A stretch of DNA of 9,889 bases from Bacteroidota bacterium (GCA_022601215.1 JAHZIZ010000127.1:1-9889), one strand, 5' to 3'; numbered from the stretch's first letter, positions 1 to 8,224 are shown. Program-made: numbers and translations. Notes: generated by a model not told the origin, from the sequence alone.

Positions 1-21
1 AGGTAGAGAGTTCATAAATTT

Positions 22-786
22 TTATTGTGACTGTATCTGAACTTCTCGAATTTTCTTGAATAGATTAGATGAATACACAAAGTCCGTTACGTCCTTGTTG
101 TCGGTCTTAAAGATTTGAGTGTTGTCTCCTTGCCACGCTAGATTTCCTTTTTGAAGAAATACGATCTTCTCACCAATTTCCATAACGGAATTCATATCGT
201 GAGAATTAATTACCGTGGTCATATTGTATTCTTTGGTGATTTCCTGAATTAGGTTGTCGATAAGAATCGCTGTTCTAGGATCCAACCCTGAGTTAGGTTC
301 GTCGCAAAATAAGTACTTCGGATTATTTACAATGGCTCTGGCAATCGCAACACGTTTTTGCATCCCTCCAGATATTTCTGATGGCATTTTTTTATTGACG
401 TTTTCTAAATTAACCCGCTTGAGAACTTCATTCACACGTTCGAGCATTTCGGATTTTTTCTTTTTGGTGAACATCCGCAAGGGAAACATGACATTCTCTT
501 CGATATTCATGGAGTCAAATAATGCACTCCCTTGAAAGACCATTCCTATTTCTTTTCGGAGGTTGGTTTTTTCCTCTTCGTCCATTTCTTGTATGGCTTT
601 GTTCTCGTAAATAATTTTACCTTCATTACTTTCAAATAGCCCAAGAAGACACTTCAAGAAAACAGTTTTACCACTACCGCTTTGTCCAATAATTAAGTTG
701 GTTTTACCCTTTTCAAAAGAAGTGCTAAGTCCTTTTAAAATGTGCTCTTTTCCGAAGCTCTTATGAAGATTTTCTACGGTGATCAT
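22..786 (-). CDS. mlaF: MlaF-like ABC transporter ATP-binding protein (lipid transport)
   Basis: This is the cytoplasmic ATPase subunit of an Mla/Ttg2-type ABC transporter, the family that moves phospholipids between inner and outer membranes in Gram-negative bacteria. At 254 residues it has the normal length. Visible motifs are Walker A GQSGSGKT (residues 34-41), the Q-loop glutamine in VFQGSALF (Q85), the signature SGGMQ (139-143), Walker B ending in CDEP (161-164) followed by NSGLDP, and the switch histidine in NSHD (H196). The SGGMQKRVAIARAI stretch is typical of MlaF proteins. Its ATG overlaps the stop of the upstream permease gene in a TAATG junction, so the two are very likely translationally coupled and form one complex. 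The direction of lipid transport cannot be read from the sequence. Confidence 0.93.
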   Translation of the reverse strand: MITVENLHKSFGKEHILKGLSTSFEKGKTNLIIGQSGSGKTVFLKCLLGLFESNEGKIIYENKAIQEMDEEEKTNLRKEIGMVFQGSALFDSMNIEENVMFPLRMFTKKKKSEMLERVNEVLKRVNLENVNKKMPSEISGGMQKRVAIARAIVNNPKYLFCDEPNSGLDPRTAILIDNLIQEITKEYNMTTVINSHDMNSVMEIGEKIVFLQKGNLAWQGDNTQIFKTDNKDVTDFVYSSNLFKKIREVQIQSQ

Positions 787-1523
787 TAGCTGAGTAATAA
801 AGAAGTTACGGTGAAGTTCACCAATATAATTAATACACTAGTCCATACAAAAGAGTTAGTGCTCGCTTTCCCTACTTCTAATGCTCCACCTTTCATGTAG
901 AACCCTTGCCATGAAGGAACAGTGGCAAGAATAAAAGCAAACAAGAATGTTTTTATAAAGGCATAGATGATGTGAAAGGTGATGAAGTCTTCTTGCAGCC
1001 CTTGTATAAAGGCTTCACTAGTGCTGAAGCCTCCATAAACACCAGCCACCCAGCCGCCTAGTATTCCTAAAAACATAGCGATTGCAATTATAAATGGATA
1101 GAATAATAGTGCAATAATTTTAGGAAAAACCAGATAATTTAAGGAGTTAATTCCCATTACCTCTAGTGCATCGATTTGTTCTGTTACTCGCATGGAGCCA
1201 ATACTCGATGTAATAAATGAACCCATCTTTCCGGCCATGATAATAGAAATGAAAGTGGGTGCGAATTCCAGAATAATAGATTGCCTTGTTGCAAAACCTA
1301 CCAGATATGCTGGTATTAAGGGGTTGTCTATATTGAGTGCTGTTTGAATGGCAACCACACCTCCTACAAAAAATGCAATAAAGGCTACAATGCCGAGCGA
1401 ATTAATAACAAGCTCATCTATTTCTTTCAGAATAAGGTCTTTAAGTACAGATCCCTTAGTGGGACGACTAAAAACGGATCTTAGCATCAAAAAATAGGAG
1501 CCTATATCGTGAAGGTATTTCAT
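786..1523 (-). CDS. mlaE: MlaE-family ABC transporter permease
   Basis: This is the inner-membrane permease of the same transporter as the adjacent MlaF-like ATPase. It is 245 residues, the usual family length. After an amphipathic N-terminus it has about five or six hydrophobic segments, at roughly residues 42-62, 85-100, 130-160, 185-203 and 224-244. The family core is clear: FFVGGVVAIQ near residue 51, a conserved EFAPT followed by MAGKMGSFITSSIGSMRVTE, then QIDALEVMGIN and a PKIIA motif. The ATG start sits 64 bases after the alkaline phosphatase stop, on the same strand. A one-mismatch -7-like octamer lies 16 bases upstream, so the pair may have its own promoter. No MCE-domain MlaD partner is encoded within the window; in this phylum it may be elsewhere in the genome. 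Confidence 0.92.
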   Translation of the reverse strand: MKYLHDIGSYFLMLRSVFSRPTKGSVLKDLILKEIDELVINSLGIVAFIAFFVGGVVAIQTALNIDNPLIPAYLVGFATRQSIILEFAPTFISIIMAGKMGSFITSSIGSMRVTEQIDALEVMGINSLNYLVFPKIIALLFYPFIIAIAMFLGILGGWVAGVYGGFSTSEAFIQGLQEDFITFHIIYAFIKTFLFAFILATVPSWQGFYMKGGALEVGKASTNSFVWTSVLIILVNFTVTSLLLS

Positions 1524-1539
1524 AGTAGGTGGTCTATGA

Positions 1540-1547
1540 CGAAGGTA
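1540..1547 (-). promoter_or_regulatory. Possible weak -7 element for mlaE
   Basis: The minus strand reads TACCTTCG, one base away from the Bacteroidota -7 consensus TAnnTTTG, and lies 16 bases before the mlaE ATG. No clear -33 TTG was found at the expected distance. Transcription could instead continue from the alkaline phosphatase gene. Confidence 0.25.
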
Positions 1548-1587
1548 CTAAAATTAATGTTTGCTTTTTGGGATGCCTTTTACTATC

Positions 1588-2679
1588 CTAATTGTTAGCT
1601 AATAATTGCATCATTTTATGATAGATTTCATTGTTCTCATAGATGCCTCCAAAAATTTCAGCTCCTGGGCCCTTTGCGAAAACAGGAACCATGGTGGCGG
1701 AATGCTCACTAGAAGACGTACTAGGTTTTATTTTATTGTAATCTGTGCCTTCCATTGCCAGGGAGAAGGCGCCAGTTTCATGATCGGCAGTCACTATGAC
1801 CAAGGTTTCCGAATGATCACCAAGCGTGTCTAATAGAACGCCTAGGGTGCGGTCAAGATCGAGTTGTTCGGCAATCAAATAGTCTGGATCCTCGTCATGC
1901 CCACCCCAATCAATTTGAGATGCTTCTACCATTAAAAAATAGCCTTCTTTAGTTTGTGATAATTTTTTAATAGCCAAAAGAGAAGCTTTTTCTAAGAAAT
2001 CACCCCGGCCTTCTTGCATTTTAGGCATTGAGTTTTGTGCGAGTAGGATGGCATGTTTTTTTTCAGAAACTGTGGATGGAAGTGATACAGTATCAATCAC
2101 AAAATTATTTGATAACAGTGTGGGTAATAAATTTTGTCCGTCTTTTCTTTTATTAAAAAATTTAAGTCCGCCACCTGCGAAGTAGTCAATACCCGATTTA
2201 GGCAGGTAGGTTGCAATGTCTTCATACATATATCTTGTCTTGGTATGCGCATAGAAAGCAGCCGGTGTAGCATGGGTTATGGAAGAAGTAGCTACTAATC
2301 CAGTCGCCATTCCTTGTTTTGAAATAGTTTCAACAATGTTGGTTATCGCGGTAGAGTCTGGCTTCATGCCAATGGATTTATTATAGGTTTTTATGCCAGA
2401 TGAATAGGCAGTCGCCCCTGCGGCCGAATCCGTGATGAGATGCGAAGACGAGGAGGTTTTAATGAGGCCGATCGTTGTAAAACGGTCAAAATTGGAAGCC
2501 TGATCACTGTAAAATTGGCCAACAGATACTTGGCTAAGACCCATGCCGTCTCCAATAACTAAGATGATGTTTTTTGGTGTCTCGGTCTTAGTTTGAGAGG
2601 CTGCAGCTACGTTTTGTTTTTTTGTTTTATTACAGCTGAGTAGACTTATTAAGATGGTTAAGAAAATTGCTTTTTTCAT
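1588..2679 (-). CDS. Alkaline phosphatase, lipoprotein form
   Basis: This protein of 363 residues is in the alkaline phosphatase (PhoA-type) superfamily of metal-dependent phosphomonoesterases. Residues 1-16 form a lipoprotein signal: a KK start, a hydrophobic run and the lipobox LLSC, with C16 as the lipidated residue. It should therefore be membrane-anchored outside the cytoplasm. Catalytic features are visible in order: metal ligand D44 in IGDGMG, nucleophile S85 in TDSAAGATA, the HATPAA motif (136-141), E252, D257 and H261 in VEASQIDWGGH, D299-H300 in TADHETG, and H326 in SSEHSA. W258 takes the place of the Lys of the E. coli enzyme, as in many marine and Bacteroidota homologues. It is shorter than E. 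coli PhoA (471 residues), consistent with reduced surface insertions. Its likely role is releasing phosphate from organic esters. A -7-like octamer lies just upstream; I see no clear Pho box. Confidence 0.93.
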   Translation of the reverse strand: MKKAIFLTILISLLSCNKTKKQNVAAASQTKTETPKNIILVIGDGMGLSQVSVGQFYSDQASNFDRFTTIGLIKTSSSSHLITDSAAGATAYSSGIKTYNKSIGMKPDSTAITNIVETISKQGMATGLVATSSITHATPAAFYAHTKTRYMYEDIATYLPKSGIDYFAGGGLKFFNKRKDGQNLLPTLLSNNFVIDTVSLPSTVSEKKHAILLAQNSMPKMQEGRGDFLEKASLLAIKKLSQTKEGYFLMVEASQIDWGGHDEDPDYLIAEQLDLDRTLGVLLDTLGDHSETLVIVTADHETGAFSLAMEGTDYNKIKPSTSSSEHSATMVPVFAKGPGAEIFGGIYENNEIYHKMMQLLANN

Positions 2680-2698
2680 AAAAGATGGGTTGTTCGTT

Positions 2699-2706
2699 CA
2701 AAAGTA
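2699..2706 (-). promoter_or_regulatory. Bacteroidota -7 promoter element for the alkaline phosphatase gene
   Basis: The minus strand reads TACTTTTG, an exact match to TAnnTTTG, ending 19 bases before the alkaline phosphatase ATG. That predicts a short leader of about 13-15 nt. The -33 TTG element is not convincing. Confidence 0.4.
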
Positions 2707-2748
2707 CGGATAATGAAGAAAATGGAGTGTTAACTGAGCGTTATGTGA

Positions 2749-3588
2749 TTAAAATAGTTTGCTTTTAATTCCCTTCCATCGATGTTTTCGGATAAAACTA
2801 CCTTCCGACTGTGTAACAAGATAATCCGAATCATTTCTAAAATAACCTTGTAAGCAATGGACAAAATAGCGCAGGCTTTTCTTTTTTACCGCGAGTTTTC
2901 CAGCGGCAATAAGTGTAAGGATAAATCCGTAACGCATCTGGTAAAACGCTTGCCCTTGCTTTATGCCAGCCTGCTTTTTATAATTGTGTCCCGTTGGTTT
3001 TAAATGTTTCACTTGTAGGCTCTCAACTGTATTGATTTCCCAACCGTGATATTGGGCTAGTAGTTCATCGAGGGTGTCCCATCCCATGGCACTTTTTAAA
3101 CCTCCTATTTGTTGAAAGCAATCTTTTTTATATGCTTTTAGTGCACCTCTAATATGATCTTTATTGGTTAAATTCTCGAGAACCCATTTGTTTTTGCTTT
3201 CGATGTAACAAAAACCTCCCGCCATTCCACATTTTGGGTTTTGCTGAAATATTTCAGCAATCTTTTCAAGATAATCGATTGGAAAAATTAAATCGGCATC
3301 GAACTTGCAGATAATGTCATAGTGCTCGTCCAAGTTCAGAAGTCCCTGATTAAAAGCTTGAATAATCTTACTTCCAGGTTTGTGTTTTTTTTCTGAAGCA
3401 GTTGTTATAGATTGTATGAAGGGGTAGTCTTTCTTGAAGGTGTCAATGATGTTTTGGGTGGTATCGGTAGAATTATCATTTACAACCATCAACTTTTTTG
3501 GTAGAAGTGTTTGCATTGTCAATGATTGAAGCGTTTTTTTAAGATGAGCTTCTTCATTGTAGGCAGGTATGATGATGTAAAAGTTCAT
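2749..3588 (-). CDS. Glycosyltransferase family 2
   Basis: This 279-residue protein is a GT-A fold glycosyltransferase of family 2, an enzyme class that uses a nucleotide-sugar donor and a divalent metal. The N-terminus carries the family signature IIIPAYNEEAHL (5-16) and VVNDNSTDTT (35-44). The metal-binding DxD is D97-A-D99 in KFDADLIFP. A later RGALKAYKKDCFQQIGG stretch and GWDTLDE (169-175) fit the acceptor side and catalytic-base region. The hydrophobic stretch at about 221-234 is too short and broken to be a convincing membrane segment, so it is probably cytoplasmic or membrane-associated. Its ATG overlaps the methyltransferase stop (TAATG), indicating translational coupling. Donor and acceptor cannot be told from the sequence. 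Confidence 0.9.
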   Translation of the reverse strand: MNFYIIIPAYNEEAHLKKTLQSLTMQTLLPKKLMVVNDNSTDTTQNIIDTFKKDYPFIQSITTASEKKHKPGSKIIQAFNQGLLNLDEHYDIICKFDADLIFPIDYLEKIAEIFQQNPKCGMAGGFCYIESKNKWVLENLTNKDHIRGALKAYKKDCFQQIGGLKSAMGWDTLDELLAQYHGWEINTVESLQVKHLKPTGHNYKKQAGIKQGQAFYQMRYGFILTLIAAGKLAVKKKSLRYFVHCLQGYFRNDSDYLVTQSEGSFIRKHRWKGIKSKLF

Positions 3589-4109
3589 TATTTACGCTCG
3601 GCGTACACCAAATAATAACGTGGGGTAAACCGTCTAAGAATGGGGCGTATCCCTACTTTTTTCACTGGATTAGTGAATTTTTCACTTTTTTTAATACGCC
3701 AGCCAGCTTTTTCTAACAACCAATCAAATTGCCAATCTTCAAATTCATGATAATGGCGATCCCGTTCATCTTTCTTGCTTCGATAGGCAGATGCAAACCA
3801 AAGTTTAAGTGGAACGGAAGCTACCAGTTTTTTCGCTTTGATATCATGGATTACATTAAATGGAGATACAAGGTGTTCAAATATTTCAAAAGCAGTTACA
3901 ACGTCGTAATCTGTTGTTTTCACAGAGGCAGTATTTAAATCTAAATCTTCTCCTTCCGTGTTTGTAATATTATAACCTTTCGTTGTTAAAATTTCAGAAA
4001 AAGGATTGGTCACTCCTAAATCTAAAATGGATTCCTCTTTCGAGATGCATTCTTTTAGGAAACGATAGGTGTGTTTGTAGCGTTTATTCGGAAATGTTTT
4101 CTCGTACAT
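3588..4109 (-). CDS. Class I SAM-dependent methyltransferase-like protein
   Basis: This small 173-residue protein resembles class I methyltransferases of the Methyltransf_11/23 type. A motif I-like stretch ILDLGVTNPFSEIL lies at 28-41, an acidic motif at about 52-58 (EGEDLDL), and a clear motif IV/post-motif DVVTAFEIFEHLVSP at 69-83. The C-terminal RHYHEF..WQFDWLLEKAGW region (118-137) matches the end of this family. Motif I lacks the usual GxG glycines (DLGVTNP), so SAM binding is likely but not certain, and the substrate is unknown. The ATG start lies 26 bases after the stop of the KAS III-like gene, and the stop overlaps the start of the glycosyltransferase. All three are probably co-transcribed and act on a common product. 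Confidence 0.8.
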   Translation of the reverse strand: MYEKTFPNKRYKHTYRFLKECISKEESILDLGVTNPFSEILTTKGYNITNTEGEDLDLNTASVKTTDYDVVTAFEIFEHLVSPFNVIHDIKAKKLVASVPLKLWFASAYRSKKDERDRHYHEFEDWQFDWLLEKAGWRIKKSEKFTNPVKKVGIRPILRRFTPRYYLVYAERK

Positions 4110-4135
4110 AGTTTGTTCCGCAACTGCGGTTAGGC

Positions 4136-5200
4136 TTACATTCGGTATACAATGGCGTTGATGTTCATTCCTGCCCCAACACTAGCAAAGATAACGATAT
4201 CTCCTTTGTTTACCTCGTGCCCTTCCAGCTTTCCTTTGGTTACCAAATCAAATACAGTAGGAACAGTGGCAACACTAGAATTCCCTAGTTTGTCAATAGT
4301 CATTGGCATCACATCTGTCGGTGCTTCTGTCCCATACAGTTTGAAGAAGCGCTTAATGATTGCCTCATCCATTTTTTCATTGGCTTGATGTATGAAGATT
4401 TTTTTAACTTCGTCGATACTCGCGCCACTTTTGTCCAGGCAATCTTTCATTGCTTTAGGTACATTACTCAGTGCAAATTCATAAATCTTTCTACCATACA
4501 TTTTAATGTAACGACGCCCATTATTTACATCCTGATTGTTGGATTCACCAAAATAAATAAAATGAGCTTCATCGTAGGTGTAGGTGGCACTTGCATGCGA
4601 TAAGATGCCGCTAGTGGTATCCGTTTCGGTGGCTTCAATAATTGTGGCGCCGGCACCATCACTATAGATCATTGAATCGCGATCATGGGGATCTACTACT
4701 CGGGATAGAGCTTCTGCACCAATAACAAGGCAGCGTTTTGCCATTCCAGCTTTAATAAATGCCTGAGCGTGTATAACACCTTCCACCCATCCAGGACATC
4801 CAAAAAGCAAATCATAGGCTACACAATTTGGATTTTTTATTCGAAGTAAATGCTTTACTCTGGAGGCCATACTCGGTACAGTATCACTCTGTTGCGAATC
4901 GTGTTTTATGTCTCCATAATTATGTGCAACGATAATGTAATCGAGTGTTTCCTTATCAATACTCGCATCTGCAATTGCCGATTCGGCAGCGAATAGAGCA
5001 ATTTCAGAGGTTACTAAGTTGTTTTTGATATAGCGTCTTTCTTCAATACCAGTAATGGCTTTGAACTTTTCAATAATTACGGTGTTCTCGTGATTAAATC
5101 CAGATCCATCTTCGTTATAAAAGTCGTGATTTTCAAACCCCTCATTTGGGGCTACTTTACTAGGAATAAAGCTACCTACTCCGGTGATTATACTATTCAT
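4136..5200 (-). CDS. 3-oxoacyl-ACP synthase III family protein (KAS III-like)
   Basis: This thiolase-fold condensing enzyme is related to FabH, which joins an acyl-CoA starter with malonyl-ACP. The full catalytic triad is visible: C135 in LLFGCPGWVEG, H271 in IFIHQANEKM and N307 in KLGNSSVATVPT. The C-terminal glycine loop FASVGAGMN (338-346) is also present. At 354 residues it is longer than housekeeping FabH (about 320-335), with extra sequence near residues 20-45. This fits a Bacteroidota KAS III-like subgroup, so I do not assign the symbol fabH. The following methyltransferase and glycosyltransferase genes suggest a specialised acyl product rather than bulk fatty acid initiation, but this is inference. 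A TAnnTTTG octamer lies 31 bases upstream of the ATG and makes this the first gene of the unit. Confidence 0.9.
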   Translation of the reverse strand: MNSIITGVGSFIPSKVAPNEGFENHDFYNEDGSGFNHENTVIIEKFKAITGIEERRYIKNNLVTSEIALFAAESAIADASIDKETLDYIIVAHNYGDIKHDSQQSDTVPSMASRVKHLLRIKNPNCVAYDLLFGCPGWVEGVIHAQAFIKAGMAKRCLVIGAEALSRVVDPHDRDSMIYSDGAGATIIEATETDTTSGILSHASATYTYDEAHFIYFGESNNQDVNNGRRYIKMYGRKIYEFALSNVPKAMKDCLDKSGASIDEVKKIFIHQANEKMDEAIIKRFFKLYGTEAPTDVMPMTIDKLGNSSVATVPTVFDLVTKGKLEGHEVNKGDIVIFASVGAGMNINAIVYRM

Positions 5201-5231
5201 TGCCCTTGAAAATTTGTTAAAAATAACTAAA

Positions 5232-5239
5232 CAAACCTA
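5232..5239 (-). promoter_or_regulatory. Bacteroidota -7 promoter element for the KAS III-like operon
   Basis: The minus strand reads TAGGTTTG, an exact match to the TAnnTTTG consensus, with 31 bases to the ATG of the KAS III-like gene. The predicted leader is about 25 nt. The -33 position shows only a weak TTTA. It lies downstream of the gcvP terminator hairpin, which supports an independent transcription unit. Confidence 0.45.
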
Positions 5240-5294
5240 ACTAGCATCATAGAATGTAGGTAAATACTGTGGATTTGAGGTATTCGCAATATAA

Positions 5295-5328
5295 AAGCCC
5301 AAAATTAGCAAATTCGTATTTTGGGCTT
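5295..5328 (-). terminator. Rho-independent terminator downstream of gcvP
   Basis: A perfect 11-bp inverted repeat, AAGCCCAAAAT and ATTTTGGGCTT, encloses a 12-base loop. It begins 29 bases after the gcvP stop. On the minus strand the stem runs into TTTTAT, a short U-tract, as expected for an intrinsic terminator of gcvP. On the plus strand it is followed by CGTTTTATT, so weak action in that direction is possible, though no plus-strand gene ends here. Confidence 0.75.
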
Positions 5329-5357
5329 CGTTTTATTGGTAATAATTGTGACTTGTG

Positions 5358-8195
5358 TTAGGCCTCCATATATTCTTCGATAGGAGCACAGGTGCATATT
5401 AAGTTTCTATCTCCATAGGCATCGTCCACTCGACGTACAGTAGGCCAAAATTTATTCTCGCTAATATAAGACAGTGGAAAGGCTGCCTGTTGTCTACTAT
5501 ATTGGAAATCCCAACGATCACTAGTCAACATAGCTTGAGTGTGAGGCGCGTTTTTAAGAATACTTATATCGGGAGCATCAATTTCTTTCCTAATGGAAAT
5601 CATAGCATTGCAAAAACGATCTAATTCTTCGAGACTTTCACTTTCCGTTGGTTCGATCATCATGGTTCCGGCTACTGGGAAAGACACTGTTGGGGCATGA
5701 AATTCGTAATCCATAAGGCGTTTGGCTATATCCGTAACCTCAATTCCTTTTTCTTTAAATGGACGACAATCGATAATCATTTCGTGAGCAGCTCTTCCTC
5801 TTTCTCCAGCATATAAAACTTCGTAGGACCCTTTTAAGCGCTCTTTGATATAGTTGGCATTTAGAATAGCATATTCGGTTGATTTTTTCAATCCATTTTC
5901 TCCTAGCATGCAGATATACGCATAACTAATTAAGCAGGCCAATGCACTTCCCCATGGGGCTGCAGATATGGCAGATATGGCATTGACACCTCCTGTTGCC
6001 ACTACAGGGTTGCTGGGAAGAAAGGGGACTAGTTGTTTTGCAACACAAATAGGTCCTACTCCTGGGCCACCTCCGCCATGAGGGATAGCGAAAGTTTTAT
6101 GGAGGTTAAGGTGGCAAACATCGGCTCCAATGGCTCCGGGATTTGTTAAGGCTACCTGAGCATTCATATTGGCACCATCCATATAGACTTGACCACCATT
6201 TTCATGGATGATACTGGTAATTTCTTTAATGGCACTCTCATATACTCCATGAGTAGATGGGTAGGTAACCATTAGTGCTGCCAAATTTTCTTTGTGCTCT
6301 TTTGCTTTTGCTCTTAAATCGTCTACATCAATATTTCCTTCTGCTGTAGCCTTCGTCACCACAACTTTCATCCCCGCCATTACTGCACTTGCAGGATTGG
6401 TTCCATGCGCGGAAGAAGGAATTAGACAAATATTTCTATGATGATCTCCCCGTGATTCGTGATAGGCTCGAATTACCATAAGGCCAGCATATTCCCCTTG
6501 TGCTCCAGAGTTAGGTTGTAAAGATGTTCCAGCGAAACCAGTTATTTCAGTTAACTGATCTTCTAATTTTTTCAACATTACTTGATATCCTTCAGCTTGA
6601 TCTACCGGAACGAAAGGATGAATTCCACCCCATCGCGCATCGCTTAACGGGAGCATTTCTGCCGCTGCATTTAACTTCATTGTACACGAGCCTAATGAAA
6701 TCATCGAGTGGTTTAGAGCTAAATCTTTACGCTCTAACTTCTTAATGTATCGCATCAATTCGGTTTCACTATGATAGCTGTTAAATACTTCATTGGTCAT
6801 GAACTCTGACGTTCTTGCCACGGCTTTGGGAATTGCGTTTCCAGGTTTTATTTCAGATATGACTGTCGCCTCTTTACCAGTTGTTTCAGCAAAAACAGCT
6901 ATAATAGCATTGAGGTCTTTTAATGTAGTCGTTTCATTTATTGAAATAGAAACCGTTTCGGCATCTGGATAATAGAAATTGATGCTGTGTTTTTCGGCAC
7001 ATTGTTTAATAGCTTCAGAATCTGCCTTTATCGCGATAGTGTCAAAATAACTTTCATTGGCTTGATGGAGGCCTAATTTTTCCAATGAATGAGCAAGAGT
7101 TGTTGCTTTATGGTGCACCTTTGTCGCAATGTCTTTTAGACCATTGGGGCCATGATACACTGCATACATACCTGCCATGACAGCCAATAATACCTGAGCG
7201 GTACAGATGTTGGAAGTTGCCTTATCTCGTTTGATATGTTGCTCGCGTGTTTGTAATGCCATACGTAGAGCACGGTCTCCATTCGTGTCTTTGGTTACCC
7301 CAATAATTCTTCCTGGAATGTTACGTTTATAAGCTTCCTTGGTAGCAAAATAAGCGGCGTGTGGCCCACCATACCCTAAAGGAATACCATAGCGTTGTGT
7401 TGTTCCTACGACTACGTCTACCCCAAAATTACCAGGAGCTTCTAAGCTTACTAAGCTCAGTATGTCTGCTGCTACCGCAACTTTTATATCAGCGGCTTTA
7501 GCTTTTGCCGTAAAGTCGGCGTAGTCATACACCTTTCCACTTTTTCCAGGGTATTGAAGAATGGCACCAAAGTAGTCTGATGAAAAGGTAAACTCCTCAT
7601 GATTTCCTACCACCAATTCAATTCCGAGAGGAGCAGAACGAGTTTGCAAGAGTGAAAGGGATTGTGGAAGAATTTCTTCAGAAACGAAAAACTTCACCAC
7701 ATTGCTTTTCTTTTGCGATCGTTCTCTAACTGCAAATAATAAGGCCATAGCCTCAGCTGCTGCCGTTGATTCGTCCAGCAACGATGCGTTCGCCAATTCC
7801 ATTCCTGTAAGATCAGTCACCATGGTTTGGTAATTGAGAAGTGCCTCAAGTCTTCCTTGAGCAATTTCTGCTTGATATGGTGTATATGCTGTGTACCAAC
7901 CCGGGTTTTCGAGAATATTACGTTGAATCACTGCGGGCGTATTAGCCGCGTGATATCCTAACCCCATATACGTTTTAAATACTTTGTTTTTTGAGGCCAA
8001 ACCGTTAATATGCTCTGAGTATTCTTGTTCACTCATTTCCGCATCTAAGGTGATATCCTGTTTTAAACGAATATCATTTGGGATGGTTTCAAAAATGAGT
8101 TGTTCCATGCTTTCAACTCCAATGGTACTGAGCATTTTGGGGAGGTCTGAACGTCGTGGACCAATATGTCTAAGGGCAAAAGAAGAAGTGTTCAT
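5358..8195 (-). CDS. gcvP: Glycine dehydrogenase (decarboxylating), P-protein of the glycine cleavage system
   Basis: This is the PLP-dependent P-protein. It decarboxylates glycine and passes the aminomethyl group to the lipoyl arm of GcvH, working in the cytoplasm with GcvT, GcvH and Lpd, none of which is encoded here. At 945 residues it is the fused P1-P2 form (E. coli 957). The N-terminus has the family start SFALRHIGPR, and the N-terminal half holds YTPYQAEIAQGRLEALLN and the GYGGPHAAYFA loop. The C-terminal half has SLGSCTMKLNAAAEM (about 500-515), SAHGTNPASAVMAGM, and the PLP lysine K700 in LNLHKTFAIPHGGGGPG. I chose the ATG at 8195. An in-frame TTG at 8219 would add eight residues but lies inside a predicted -7 promoter element, and homologues begin near this Met. 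A strong hairpin follows the stop. I see no glycine riboswitch in the short leader. Confidence 0.97.
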   Translation of the reverse strand: MNTSSFALRHIGPRRSDLPKMLSTIGVESMEQLIFETIPNDIRLKQDITLDAEMSEQEYSEHINGLASKNKVFKTYMGLGYHAANTPAVIQRNILENPGWYTAYTPYQAEIAQGRLEALLNYQTMVTDLTGMELANASLLDESTAAAEAMALLFAVRERSQKKSNVVKFFVSEEILPQSLSLLQTRSAPLGIELVVGNHEEFTFSSDYFGAILQYPGKSGKVYDYADFTAKAKAADIKVAVAADILSLVSLEAPGNFGVDVVVGTTQRYGIPLGYGGPHAAYFATKEAYKRNIPGRIIGVTKDTNGDRALRMALQTREQHIKRDKATSNICTAQVLLAVMAGMYAVYHGPNGLKDIATKVHHKATTLAHSLEKLGLHQANESYFDTIAIKADSEAIKQCAEKHSINFYYPDAETVSISINETTTLKDLNAIIAVFAETTGKEATVISEIKPGNAIPKAVARTSEFMTNEVFNSYHSETELMRYIKKLERKDLALNHSMISLGSCTMKLNAAAEMLPLSDARWGGIHPFVPVDQAEGYQVMLKKLEDQLTEITGFAGTSLQPNSGAQGEYAGLMVIRAYHESRGDHHRNICLIPSSAHGTNPASAVMAGMKVVVTKATAEGNIDVDDLRAKAKEHKENLAALMVTYPSTHGVYESAIKEITSIIHENGGQVYMDGANMNAQVALTNPGAIGADVCHLNLHKTFAIPHGGGGPGVGPICVAKQLVPFLPSNPVVATGGVNAISAISAAPWGSALACLISYAYICMLGENGLKKSTEYAILNANYIKERLKGSYEVLYAGERGRAAHEMIIDCRPFKEKGIEVTDIAKRLMDYEFHAPTVSFPVAGTMMIEPTESESLEELDRFCNAMISIRKEIDAPDISILKNAPHTQAMLTSDRWDFQYSRQQAAFPLSYISENKFWPTVRRVDDAYGDRNLICTCAPIEEYMEA

Positions 8196-8216
8196 TAACT
8201 GCTGATTAAATTTTAG

Positions 8217-8224
8217 CAAAATTA
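8217..8224 (-). promoter_or_regulatory. Bacteroidota -7 promoter element for gcvP
   Basis: The minus strand reads TAATTTTG, an exact TAnnTTTG match, 21 bases before the gcvP ATG. Transcription would start near 8211, leaving a leader of about 15 nt. This rules against the in-frame TTG at 8217-8219, which falls within the element. No good -33 TTG is seen upstream. Confidence 0.4.

Noticed and set aside
254..535. Plus-strand open frame of 93 codons within the mlaF gene
   Set aside because: It lies wholly antisense to a well-supported ATPase gene and its product shows no recognisable motif.
1588..1608. Palindromic ATTGTTAGCTAATAAT at the end of the alkaline phosphatase gene as a terminator
   Set aside because: It lies within the last codons, is very AT-rich and is not followed by a convincing U-tract on the minus strand.
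8196..8219. N-terminal extension of GcvP from an in-frame TTG
   Set aside because: The TTG overlaps a TAnnTTTG promoter octamer and known P-proteins start near the ATG at 8195.
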